This document shows, in pieces, positions 55,937 through 64,000 of a stretch of 64,000 nucleotides of DNA. This DNA is from Stutzerimonas zhaodongensis. GTDB taxonomy: Bacteria > Pseudomonadota > Gammaproteobacteria > Pseudomonadales > Pseudomonadaceae. The position numbers were made by a program, and so were the translations under genes. The notes under the pieces were generated by a model. That model did no database searches. It worked only from the letters and a program-made list of their open reading frames with translations, and was not told where the DNA came from. Numbering within the stretch: the stretch's first letter is position 1; each line of letters starts with the position of its first letter. The stretch covers positions 310,001-374,000 of the forward strand of contig NZ_RFFM01000001.1 in the NCBI RefSeq assembly GCF_003696365.1, read 5' to 3'.

Positions 55937-57307
55937 ATGGCCGGGATTGGCTTCGAGCTGCGCAAGATCCTGTCGCGCGATTCCTATACGGCCACTCTTA
56001 GAGCCTACGTCTATGCCGGTCTGATCAGCTCGGGGCCCTGGGTCCTGTCGATCATCAGCGTGATGCTGATTGGTGTGATGAGCCTGGGGGTCGTCGTACC
56101 GGAGTTCCTGATTCGACAGTTTCTGGTGAGCGTGACCTACTTGATGGCCGCGTCGCTGATCGTCACTGGCGGCGCCCAGCTGTTCTTCACTCGGTTCATT
56201 TCCGATCGGTTGTTCGAAAAGCGGCAAGAAATGATCTTGCCCAATCTGATCGGAATACTCCTGGTCACCACCGTCTCGTCCGGGCTGCTTGGATTTATCC
56301 TGCTCGGCCTGCTGTTCGACCAGCCATTTCTCTACCGTCTGCTGATGCTCGCGAACTTCGTGGTGCTCTGTAACCTGTGGCTGACCATCATTTTTCTATC
56401 GGGCATGAAAGCCTACAACCGCATCCTGCTGGTCATGGCGGCAGGCTACTCGCTGATGGTGCTGTGCTCGTTCCTGCTGCGTTTTCTCAAGCTCGAAGGG
56501 CTGCTGCTCAGCCTGCTGATCGGCCACGCCAGCCTGTTTTTCATGTTTCTGTTCGACATCCTGCGTGAATACCCGGCCAAGCAACTGGTGGCCTTCGACT
56601 TCTTCAAGCGTAAACAGGTGTTCGTCAGCCTGCTCGTGACCGGGCTTTGCTACAACATGGGGATCTGGATCGACAAGATCCTGTTCTGGTTCAACCCCAG
56701 CACGTCCAGCCAGGTCATCGGTCCGCTGCGCGCTTCGATGCTCTATGACTTGCCGATCTTTCTGGCGTATCTGGCCATCATTCCTGGTATGGCCGTGTTC
56801 CTGGTACGCATCGAGACCGACTTCGCCGAATGGTATGACCGCGTTTACTCTGCCATACGCGGCGGAGAGACCCTGCAACATATCGGTCAGCTCAAGCAGC
56901 AGATGATTCTCTCGGTACGCCAGGGGCTCCTGGAAATATGCAAAGTTCAGGGGCTGACCGTGGTGCTGCTGTTCCTGATCGCGCCACAGCTGCTGGCCTG
57001 GCTGGGGATATCCGCATACTACCTACCGTTGTTCTACGTCGACCTCATCGGCGTCAGTATCCAGGTGGTATTCATGGCGTTGCTCAACGTGTTTTTTTAC
57101 CTGGACAAGCGTCGGATCGTGCTGGAGCTTTGCCTGATTTTCGTCTTGCTGAATGCGGTACTGACAGTCGTCAGTCAGCAGATGGGACCGAGCTTCTTCG
57201 GCTATGGCTTTACCTTGTCGGTACTGGCCTGCGTGCTGCTGGGTTTGGTGCGCCTGGCCAATTCGCTAGAGGACCTTGAGTTCGAAACCTTCATGCTGGG
57301 ACGTTGA
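55937..57307 (+). CDS. pelG: Pel inner-membrane transporter
   Basis: 456 residues, 12 transmembrane helices, polysaccharide-transporter (Wzx/MATE-like) architecture; starts MAGIGFELRKILSRDSYT as in other PelG. It moves the nascent polymer across the inner membrane with PelD-F. Last gene of the operon. Its final 42 bases overlap the 3' end of the convergent hydrolase gene. Confidence 0.95.
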   Translation: MAGIGFELRKILSRDSYTATLRAYVYAGLISSGPWVLSIISVMLIGVMSLGVVVPEFLIRQFLVSVTYLMAASLIVTGGAQLFFTRFISDRLFEKRQEMILPNLIGILLVTTVSSGLLGFILLGLLFDQPFLYRLLMLANFVVLCNLWLTIIFLSGMKAYNRILLVMAAGYSLMVLCSFLLRFLKLEGLLLSLLIGHASLFFMFLFDILREYPAKQLVAFDFFKRKQVFVSLLVTGLCYNMGIWIDKILFWFNPSTSSQVIGPLRASMLYDLPIFLAYLAIIPGMAVFLVRIETDFAEWYDRVYSAIRGGETLQHIGQLKQQMILSVRQGLLEICKVQGLTVVLLFLIAPQLLAWLGISAYYLPLFYVDLIGVSIQVVFMALLNVFFYLDKRRIVLELCLIFVLLNAVLTVVSQQMGPSFFGYGFTLSVLACVLLGLVRLANSLEDLEFETFMLGR

Positions 57308-58345
57308 ATCGACTCGGCTGGCCATATGGGGCTGCGCTAACCACTCCGGTATTCGACGCTCCAGGTAGTAACGCGGCTTGTGTGGCATGCCTTCGACGAA
57401 GCCAACGTGGCCACCGGTTCGGTGCAGTTCCAGTGTCGTGGTTGCGGACAGTTCACCGAGTTCGGGCACGCTGTGGCGAAACACGAAGGGGTCATCTTCG
57501 GCCTGGATGAGCAGGGTCGGTACGCGGATATTCGGTAGAAAGTAGCGGCTCGAGGCACGGCGATAGTAATCGCTTGCGTCGGCGTAACCGTGAAGCGGGG
57601 CTGTGAAGCGGCCATCGAAATCCCAGAAAGTGCGCATGCCGTCGAGGGAGCCGAGGCGTTGCAGCGCCGACAGGTGTTCACTGGCACCCTGCTGGGTGAA
57701 AAGGCGCTGCTTGTCCCTCACATAGGCGACCATCTCGCGCATGAAATGCGCCTGGTACACCCGCGAGAAGCCGAGACCTATGCGGTCGGCGCACTGATCC
57801 AACCGATACGGAACCGAAACCGCCACAGCACGCTGTAGTGGCGCCGTTGGGCCAGTTTCACCCAGATACTTGAGCAGGACATTGCCGCCCAACGAGTAGC
57901 CGACCCCATACAGCGGAGCCAACGGCCGGGCCGCCTGCAGGTGGGCGATAACCTCCTTCAGGTCATCGCTGGCCCCCGAGTGATAAGCGCGGGGCAGCAG
58001 GTTCGGCTCGCCGGAACAGCCACGCCAGTTGATCGCAACGCTGGCCCAGTTGCGTTTCGCCAGCTGCGCCTGAAGGCCCAGCACGTAATGTGAGCTGGAG
58101 GAGCCAGTCAGCCCGTGCAGGACCAGCACCAAGGGTGCCGCCGGTTCGTGCGGGCCATGCCAGTCGAGGTCGATGAAATCCCCATCGGCCAACCAGATGC
58201 GCTCACGTCGTCGGTCGAGCTTGATCCTGCGCCGCAAGAAGGGGTTCCAGAGCGTCTGCAGGTGACCGCCTGGCAACCACCAGGCGGGGGCGAAATCGTC
58301 GCCAGAGCGGTTTTCAATGAAGGGGTCGGGATAGGTTGCGGACAC
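57266..58345 (-). CDS. YheT-type alpha/beta-hydrolase
   Basis: 359 residues. Features: WWLPGGHLQTLWNPFLRR near 22-39 (YheT family signature), LHGLTGSSSSHYV (oxyanion region), nucleophile elbow GVGYSLGGNVLLK near 147-159, and a C-terminal GGHVGF histidine. Cytoplasmic esterase/hydrolase; substrate unknown. It is convergent with pelG and overlaps it by 42 bases. Confidence 0.88.
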   Translation of the reverse strand: MSATYPDPFIENRSGDDFAPAWWLPGGHLQTLWNPFLRRRIKLDRRRERIWLADGDFIDLDWHGPHEPAAPLVLVLHGLTGSSSSHYVLGLQAQLAKRNWASVAINWRGCSGEPNLLPRAYHSGASDDLKEVIAHLQAARPLAPLYGVGYSLGGNVLLKYLGETGPTAPLQRAVAVSVPYRLDQCADRIGLGFSRVYQAHFMREMVAYVRDKQRLFTQQGASEHLSALQRLGSLDGMRTFWDFDGRFTAPLHGYADASDYYRRASSRYFLPNIRVPTLLIQAEDDPFVFRHSVPELGELSATTTLELHRTGGHVGFVEGMPHKPRYYLERRIPEWLAQPHMASRVDSTSQHEGFELKVL

Positions 58346-58424
58346 AGGGCAGTCCCGTTGCTGATTACTTACATCTGTGGCCGGCGCCGTTTAGTTGCAG
58401 TGGGACCAACAGACTATCGGAGGT

Positions 58425-59033
58425 TCACGCCTGCGCACTGCGCTCCCACAACGCGTAATGCACCTTTCCAGCCTGCTTCTCACGATGCAGCCGCCAATTG
58501 GCGGGCAGCCCAAGGCTCGAAGGCACCATCTCGCTCTCGGTATAGACCCACGAATGCTTGGCCAGCCAACCCTTGTTTTCCAGCAGCTCACATGTTGGTT
58601 GCAGCAGGTTTTTGTTGAACGGCGGATCGAGGAACACCAGATCGAACGCTGTGGGCGATTGAGTTTCGAGATAGCGCAGCGCGTCGCTCTGCAGTAACTG
58701 GCCCTGGCCGCACTTGAGCGTGTCGAGATGCTTGCGCAGGCTGGCGATGGCGTTGGCGTTAACGTCCAGCGCCAAGGCCATACTTGCGCCGCGTGACAGT
58801 GCCTCGAGGTAAAGCGCGCCACTTCCGGTATAGGGGTCGAACACTCGTGCGCCGGACATATAGGGCGCGAGCCAGTTGAACAGCGTCTCGCGCACGCGAT
58901 CAGGCGTCGGCCGCAGACCTTCGGCATCCGGAAACTCGAATCGCCGGCTGCGCCACTCGCCGCCAATGATTCGCAGCTGTCCCTGACCGCCGTGGCTTTG
59001 GGCAGAAGGTCTGATAGGAGGGTTGGCCATCAA
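58425..59033 (-). CDS. rsmD: 16S rRNA (guanine-966-N2)-methyltransferase
   Basis: 202 residues. Motif I FDPYTGSGALYLEALSRGA near 63-81 and motif IV FLDPPFNKN near 134-142, the RsmD catalytic DPPF. It starts GQLRIIGGEWRSRR after a short leader. It methylates G966 of 16S rRNA using SAM. Its start overlaps the stop of the upstream M16 gene by 4 bases (ATGA), so it is the third gene of that operon. Confidence 0.95.
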   Translation of the reverse strand: MMANPPIRPSAQSHGGQGQLRIIGGEWRSRRFEFPDAEGLRPTPDRVRETLFNWLAPYMSGARVFDPYTGSGALYLEALSRGASMALALDVNANAIASLRKHLDTLKCGQGQLLQSDALRYLETQSPTAFDLVFLDPPFNKNLLQPTCELLENKGWLAKHSWVYTESEMVPSSLGLPANWRLHREKQAGKVHYALWERSAQA

Positions 59034-60571
59034 TGCTCCGGAACGCTGCTGGGTTGCTCGAGGGGTTTTTCGCTCGGTGGCGGCAATGGTTTCTGCTCGA
59101 CTTGCGGGCCGGCAGTAATGATCACGAAACCGTCCGCGCTGAGATGTTTGTTCATCGCGTCCCTGACCTGTTCGACCGATTGCGACTGGACCTGTTGCAT
59201 GAAGTCTTCCAGATAGGTCAGCGGCAGGTTATAGAAACCGATGCTGCCCAGCTGGCCGACGATGTCAGCGTTGCTCGCGGTAGACAGCGGGAAGCTGCCT
59301 GCGATCTCACGCTTGCTGCGATCCAGCTCGGCCTGGGTCGGGCCTTTTTCCAGAAACTCGCCGACCAGTTGCTGAACCAGTGCCAGTGTTGCCTCGGAAA
59401 GGTCGGCGCGGGTCTGCAAATTGATCATGAACGGGCCGTTGGTCTGCATCGGGCTGAACCCGGAGTAGATGCCATAGGTAAGCCCGCGTTTCTCGCGCAC
59501 TTCTTCCATCAGGCGCGTACCGAAACCGCCGCCGCCAAGGATCTGATTGCCCAGGTAAAGCGCTGCGTAGTCCGGATCGCCGCGCGGGATGCCGAGTTGT
59601 GCGAGCATCAGGTGGGTCTGGTTGGAAGGGAAGTCGATGTGCCGCTGACTTGCGGTCGGTGCGCTCGGGGCCGGTGGCGCGGGTAGTGCGGGACCTTGCG
59701 GCAACGCGCTGGAGACCCGTTCTGCAATCGCCTCGGCCTGCGCGCGGTCGAGATCACCAACCAGGGCGATCACCGCATTGCCAGGGGTATATGCCTTGCC
59801 ATGAAAGTCGCGTAGCTGGGCGACGCCGATGCCAGGGATGGTGTCGGCGGTGCCTTCGCTGGGGTGCGCGTAAGGGTGATCCTGGTAAAGGTGCTCGAAC
59901 AGTTCAAGACTGGCCAGCTTTCCCGGGTTCTGCTTCTGGAATTCGAAGCCCGCGAGCACCTGATTCTTGATGCGCTGCAATGCATCTTCCGGGAAGGTCG
60001 GCTGGCCTACCACCTGGCTGAACAGCTCCAGGGCTTGGTCGCGCTTGTCCTGCTCGCTCAGGCTGCGCAGGCTGGCGACCGCCATATCGCGATAGGAGCC
60101 GTTGCCGAATTCGGCGCCAAGCCCTTCGAAGCCCTGGGCGATGGCCGTTACATCCTTGCCTTCAATACCTTCGTTGAGCATCGCGTTGGTCAACATGGCC
60201 ACGCCGGGAACGTCACCGTCCTGGCTGCTGCCGGCGGCGAACGTCAGGCGCAGATCGAACATCGGCAACTGGCGTGCCTCGACGAACAGCACTCGAGCAC
60301 CGCCTTCGGTCTGCCAACTCTGGATGTCCAGCTCGCGGCGTGCCAGCGGCTGGTCGCCCAACTCGGCCAAGGATTCCAAGCGGGCCGCTTCGGCGTTCTT
60401 TGCGTTGGCGATCGCTTGGCCGGACTCGCCGGGGGTCGCAACGGTTCCAGCCGCAGGCGTGGGAATGGCTGCGGCCGTTTCACCGGTATCGGCGTCGCAG
60501 GCAGCGATGCCCAGACAGGACGCCATGACCAGGCCGAGCAGGCCGCAACGCAACAGATTGCGATCACTCAT
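59030..60571 (-). CDS. M16-family peptidase, catalytically inactive partner, lipoprotein
   Basis: 513 residues from ATG 60571. Signal peptide with lipobox IAAC (Cys near 27). It has the M16 fold, but the zinc motif HxxEH is missing (the matching segment reads AMLTNAMLNEG), while the substrate-binding R/Y pair (RGLTYGIYS) is kept. Such subunits pair with an active M16 protein to form one protease, as in PqqF/MPP-type enzymes. The gene overlaps the upstream active M16 gene by 8 bases. Confidence 0.9.
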   Translation of the reverse strand: MSDRNLLRCGLLGLVMASCLGIAACDADTGETAAAIPTPAAGTVATPGESGQAIANAKNAEAARLESLAELGDQPLARRELDIQSWQTEGGARVLFVEARQLPMFDLRLTFAAGSSQDGDVPGVAMLTNAMLNEGIEGKDVTAIAQGFEGLGAEFGNGSYRDMAVASLRSLSEQDKRDQALELFSQVVGQPTFPEDALQRIKNQVLAGFEFQKQNPGKLASLELFEHLYQDHPYAHPSEGTADTIPGIGVAQLRDFHGKAYTPGNAVIALVGDLDRAQAEAIAERVSSALPQGPALPAPPAPSAPTASQRHIDFPSNQTHLMLAQLGIPRGDPDYAALYLGNQILGGGGFGTRLMEEVREKRGLTYGIYSGFSPMQTNGPFMINLQTRADLSEATLALVQQLVGEFLEKGPTQAELDRSKREIAGSFPLSTASNADIVGQLGSIGFYNLPLTYLEDFMQQVQSQSVEQVRDAMNKHLSADGFVIITAGPQVEQKPLPPPSEKPLEQPSSVPEH

Positions 60572-61916
60572 CGCTGGACTCCTCGGGCAGTACATGGGCG
60601 ACGCTCATCCGGGAGCGTGTGAAATAGGTACGGGCAGCTTGCTGGATATCGTCCGGTGTCACCGCCTCAAGCGCGCTGAGCTCTTCATCCATCAGTCGCC
60701 AGGATAGTCCGACGGTCTCGAGCTGGCCGATGGTGGTGGCCTGCTGAGTGATGGAATCGCGCTCATAAACCAGTCCGGCGATAACCTGGGCGCGTACGCG
60801 CTCCAGCTCTTCCTCGGAAGGTGCTGTCTGCTTGAGCTTGTCGAGTTCTTGCCAGAGGCCGGTCTCCACCTCTTCCAGGGTGCGTCCTTTCTGCATGTTG
60901 GGCGCAGCGCTGAGGGCGAACAGGGTGTCGCCTCGGGCGTAGGCGTTGTACCAGGCAGAAGCGCTGGTCACCAGTTCTTCGCCGCGCTCGAGCTGCTGCG
61001 GTAGACGGGCGCTGTAGCCGCCATCGAGCAGGGCGCTGATCAGGCGCAGGGCATGGATTTGTCGGGCGCTATCCGATGTGGCCAGGCTTGGTGTATTGAA
61101 CGCCATGATCAGGCTCGGCACCTGGGTCTTCACATGCAGCTTTAAACGTCGCTCGCCGGGTTCGTCGAGCTCCAGGGGGCGCTTCGCGCTGGGAAGGGCG
61201 CGGCTTTTGATCGGTCCGAAGTAACGCTCGGCCAGTTTTCGCACCTCATCCAGGGTTACGTCACCAACCACCACAAGGGTAGCGTTGTTGGGGGCGTACC
61301 AGGCCTGGTACCAGCTACGCAGCTCCTCGATGGTCATGCGCTCGAGGTCGGCCATCCAGCCTATGGTAGGCGTGTGATACCCGCTGGCGGGATAGGCCAT
61401 TGCCTTGAATCGCTCATAGGCAAGGGCGCTGGGCTTGTCGTCGGTGCGTAACCTGCGCTCCTCCTTGATCACCTCGATTTCGCGTGCGAACTCATCGCCC
61501 GGCAGCTTCAGGCTGGCCAGGCGATCGGCCTCCAGCTCGAGCGCGACAGCCAGGCGATCACGCGCCAGCACCTGGTAATAGGCGGTGTAATCGTCGCTGG
61601 TAAAGGCGTTCTCTTCCGCGCCAAGTTCGCGGAGGATGCGCGAGGCTTCGCCCGCTTCGAGCTTGCGGCTGCCCTTGAACATCATGTGCTCGAGCGCATG
61701 GGACAAGCCGGTCTGGCCTGGCGACTCGTAGCTAGAGCCAACCTTGTACCAGAGCTGGGACACCACCACCGGTGCGCGGTGATCTTCGCGGACGATCACC
61801 TTGAGGCCGTTGTCGAGGACGAATTCGTGAGTTGGCTGTGCTTCGGCTGCAATGACCAGTGGTAAATACAGAGCGCCGAGTAGGAGGGCCGCGGCGCGGC
61901 GTAGCATCAGGGGCAT
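60564..61916 (-). CDS. M16-family zinc peptidase, active subunit
   Basis: 450 residues from ATG 61916 (MPLMLRR); ATG 61907 is an alternative. Signal peptide to about residue 24, so periplasmic. Zinc motif HALEH (HxxEH) near 68-72 with a downstream Glu (EIEVIKEERR) as the third ligand. It pairs with the inactive subunit encoded next. First gene of the M16-M16-rsmD operon; divergent from ftsY across 234 bases. Confidence 0.92.
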   Translation of the reverse strand: MPLMLRRAAALLLGALYLPLVIAAEAQPTHEFVLDNGLKVIVREDHRAPVVVSQLWYKVGSSYESPGQTGLSHALEHMMFKGSRKLEAGEASRILRELGAEENAFTSDDYTAYYQVLARDRLAVALELEADRLASLKLPGDEFAREIEVIKEERRLRTDDKPSALAYERFKAMAYPASGYHTPTIGWMADLERMTIEELRSWYQAWYAPNNATLVVVGDVTLDEVRKLAERYFGPIKSRALPSAKRPLELDEPGERRLKLHVKTQVPSLIMAFNTPSLATSDSARQIHALRLISALLDGGYSARLPQQLERGEELVTSASAWYNAYARGDTLFALSAAPNMQKGRTLEEVETGLWQELDKLKQTAPSEEELERVRAQVIAGLVYERDSITQQATTIGQLETVGLSWRLMDEELSALEAVTPDDIQQAARTYFTRSRMSVAHVLPEESSDE

Positions 61917-62150
61917 ATTCAGGGCTCGTTCAAGGATGAATTCCGCCACGGCGACGCCGGCAGGCGGGACACGCAGGGCATGGTACTGGGGTGTCGGTGA
62001 GAGGGCAAAGCGGTGAAGTGCCGATATGGCACCGCTTCTTTCCTGCGGGATGACCGCGCTTAGCGCAGGCGGTTGTGCAGTGCTAGGATAGCCCCCGTCT
62101 GGCCGGCGGCGTGGCCGCTGGCGTTTCGCCCTCTTGAGAAAATCTTCTCC

Positions 62151-63485
62151 ATGTTTGGTTCCAACGACGATAAGAAGACGCCGGCCGAGGCTGGCGAGAA
62201 GAAAGGCTTGTTCGGCTGGCTGCGCAAGAAGCCGCAGACCCCGGCTGCCGAGCCGCCGCCTGCCGAGCCGCTGGAAGATAGCCAGCCGTTCGCAGACGAG
62301 CCCGATACCGCACTCCCTGAAACACCTCCAGCCGTAGAGCCAGTGCGTACCGAGGCTGTTGCGGCCGCGCCTGAACCGACTATCGAGCCCAAGATCGCGC
62401 CTGAAGTGGTCCTGCATGCCGAGCCCGAAGCGGAGCCAGTGCCAGAGCTCGTCCGGCCTGGCGAAGAGCCGGAGGCCCCGGTCCTGGCTGAAATCGCCGT
62501 CGAACCGGCCCCTGCGCCCAGCCCGACTGAGGCGCCGGCCAAGCTGGGGTTCTTCGCCCGTCTCAAACAAGGGCTGTCGAAAACCAGCGCCAGTATCGGC
62601 GAAGGCATGGCCAGCCTGTTCCTGGGCAAGAAAGCCATCGACGATGATCTGCTCGATGAGCTCGAGACCCGTTTGCTGACGGCGGATGTCGGCGTCGAGG
62701 CCACCACTGCAATCATGCAGAACCTTGCACGTCGTGTATCGCGCAAGGAGCTGGCCGACAGCGGTGCACTTTACAAGGCTCTGCAGGAAGAGTTGGCCAG
62801 CCTGCTAAAGCCTGTCGAGCAGCCGCTGGTAATAGACGGTAGCAAGCGCCCATTCGTGATTCTTGTGGTTGGCGTCAATGGCGTCGGCAAGACCACTACC
62901 ATCGGCAAGCTGGCGAAAAAGCTCCAGCTCGAAGGTAAGAAGGTGATGCTGGCCGCCGGCGATACATTCCGCGCTGCTGCGGTCGAGCAGCTGCAGGTCT
63001 GGGGCGAGCGCAACAATATCGCAGTGATCGCGCAGCACACTGGCGCCGATTCCGCTTCGGTGATTTTCGATGCTGTGCAGGCTGCCAAAGCCCGTGGCAT
63101 CGACGTGCTGATTGCCGACACGGCAGGCCGTCTGCACACCAAGGACAACTTGATGGAAGAGCTGAAGAAAGTCCGTCGGGTAATGGGCAAGCTCGATGAC
63201 AGCGCGCCCCACGAGGTCCTGCTGGTGCTCGATGCCGGGACCGGGCAGAACGCGATCAATCAGACCAAGCAGTTCAACCAGTCCGTCGAACTCACCGGGC
63301 TGGTGTTGACCAAGCTCGACGGTACCGCCAAGGGCGGGGTGATCTTCGCGCTGGCCAAGCAGTTCGGTACGCCGATCCGCTATATCGGAGTAGGCGAGGG
63401 TATTGACGACCTGCGTGCATTCGAAGCGAATGCGTTCGTCGATGCCCTGTTCGCCGAGAAAGGGGCAGGTGGAGCCTCGTCATGA
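62151..63485 (+). CDS. ftsY: Signal recognition particle receptor
   Basis: 444 residues from ATG 62151. A ~130-residue acidic, Pro/Glu-rich A domain, then the NG domain from about 145: P-loop [10 protein letters not shown] near 241-250, DTAGRLH and [10 protein letters not shown]. It docks SRP-ribosome complexes at the membrane and hydrolyses GTP with Ffh. Its stop overlaps the ftsE start by 4 bases. Confidence 0.97.
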   Translation: MFGSNDDKKTPAEAGEKKGLFGWLRKKPQTPAAEPPPAEPLEDSQPFADEPDTALPETPPAVEPVRTEAVAAAPEPTIEPKIAPEVVLHAEPEAEPVPELVRPGEEPEAPVLAEIAVEPAPAPSPTEAPAKLGFFARLKQGLSKTSASIGEGMASLFLGKKAIDDDLLDELETRLLTADVGVEATTAIMQNLARRVSRKELADSGALYKALQEELASLLKPVEQPLVIDGSKRPFVILVVGVNGVGKTTTIGKLAKKLQLEGKKVMLAAGDTFRAAAVEQLQVWGERNNIAVIAQHTGADSASVIFDAVQAAKARGIDVLIADTAGRLHTKDNLMEELKKVRRVMGKLDDSAPHEVLLVLDAGTGQNAINQTKQFNQSVELTGLVLTKLDGTAKGGVIFALAKQFGTPIRYIGVGEGIDDLRAFEANAFVDALFAEKGAGGASS

Positions 63486-64000
63486 TTCGATTCGAGCAGG
63501 TCGGCAAACGCTATCCTAACGGTCACACCGGGCTGCACGAGCTTTCCTTCCACGTGCAGCGCGGCGAATTTCTATTCGTCACCGGTCACTCCGGGGCCGG
63601 TAAAAGTACCTTGCTGCGCCTTCTGCTGGCCATGGAGCGGCCAACCAGCGGCAAATTGCTGCTGGCCGGGCAGGACCTTTCACGAATCAGTAATGCGCAG
63701 ATCCCTTTTTTACGTCGCCAGATCGGCGTGGTGTTCCAGAACCATCAGCTATTGTTCGATCGCACCGTGTTCGACAACGCAGCGTTGCCGCTACAGATTC
63801 TTGGCTTGAACAAGCGCGAGATCGGCCAGCGCGTGATGACTGCCCTGGAGCGCGTCAGCCTCAAGGATAAGGCGCTGCAGTATCCCTCCGATCTTTCCAC
63901 CGGACAGCAGCAGCGCGTCGGTATCGCCCGCGCTGTGGTGCACCGTCCTGCGCTGTTGCTCGCTGATGAACCAACCGGCAACCTCGATCCGCGTCTGGCA
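63482..64000 (+). CDS. ftsE: Cell-division ATP-binding protein FtsE, N-terminal part
   Basis: The first 173 residues are present; the right edge of the window cuts the gene. Walker A GHSGAGKST (about 36-44), signature LSTGQQQR in place of LSGGQ, and Walker B ALLLADEP are visible. With FtsX it controls peptidoglycan amidases at the septum. ftsY-ftsE-ftsX(-rpoH) is the expected order; the rest lies outside. Confidence 0.96.
   Translation, partial: MIRFEQVGKRYPNGHTGLHELSFHVQRGEFLFVTGHSGAGKSTLLRLLLAMERPTSGKLLLAGQDLSRISNAQIPFLRRQIGVVFQNHQLLFDRTVFDNAALPLQILGLNKREIGQRVMTALERVSLKDKALQYPSDLSTGQQQRVGIARAVVHRPALLLADEPTGNLDPRLA

Noticed and set aside
62060-62746. Minus-strand frames opposite the ftsY acidic domain
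   Set aside because: They are antisense to the Pro/Glu-rich region of ftsY, which gives low-complexity Ser/Gly-rich translations with no support.

Overview
The window is high-GC proteobacterial chromosome and looks like a Pseudomonas of the stutzeri/mendocina type. The support is: enlarged PstC and PstA permeases; Pseudomonas-style REP elements; a complete pel exopolysaccharide operon; a secreted cutinase that lines up with the Pseudomonas mendocina enzyme; and a right half whose gene order (glpQ, folA, ilvD, pfpI, mutM, fdx, coaD, GMC oxidoreductase, aldehyde dehydrogenase, TetR, rsmD, two M16 peptidases, ftsY, ftsE) recalls the PA0347-PA0374 stretch of P. aeruginosa PAO1 (recalled from memory, not searched). 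No tRNA, rRNA, CRISPR array, prophage or insertion sequence was seen.

Layout. 1-3333: the end of recB and all of recD, separated by REP elements. 3460-6591: a small membrane protein, an AEC-family transporter, a membrane diguanylate cyclase and a YciA-type thioesterase. 6708-13833: the phosphate regulon (pstS, pstC, pstA, pstB, phoU), with one four-half-site Pho box before pstS and another before pstC. 13969-15908: a LysR regulator divergent from an EamA exporter. 15999-19155: a membrane-type GTPase (DUF3482) and its DUF2868 partner, split by REPs and a decayed copy of the GTPase 5' end. 19666-24088: a tripartite tricarboxylate transporter (tctCBA) divergent from a class III CoA-transferase, with an IclR-type palindrome between them. 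24141-31849: glpQ, folA, YitT, a phosphodiesterase, an FAD oxidoreductase, an NCS2 permease and a DUF4153 membrane protein.

31899-45008: ilvD, a secreted cutinase, rlmI, a PfpI/DJ-1 protein, an HDOD protein, mutM, a small exported protein, a 2[4Fe-4S] ferredoxin, coaD, and an alcohol/aldehyde oxidation operon (GMC oxidoreductase, Tat-signal lipoprotein, coniferyl-type aldehyde dehydrogenase) divergent from a TetR regulator. 45182-57307: pelABCDEFG, largely overlapping genes read as one unit. 57266-64000: a YheT-type hydrolase, rsmD, a paired inactive/active M16 peptidase operon, ftsY and the start of ftsE.

How the parts connect. PstSCAB imports phosphate, PhoU signals its sufficiency, and glpQ, which has a weaker Pho-box-like upstream site, would release glycerol phosphate under the same control. 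The pel operon makes, deacetylates, flips and exports the Pel polymer; PelD keeps its c-di-GMP-binding RxxD, and a GGEEF cyclase lies in the same window. No clearly undescribed system stands out. The items most worth a second look are the cutinase with an intact PET-hydrolase-type triad, the pel operon sitting inside an otherwise housekeeping gene order, the DUF3482/DUF2868 GTPase pair with its REP-associated partial duplication, and the GMC/Tat/aldehyde dehydrogenase operon that may export its flavoprotein by hitchhiking.
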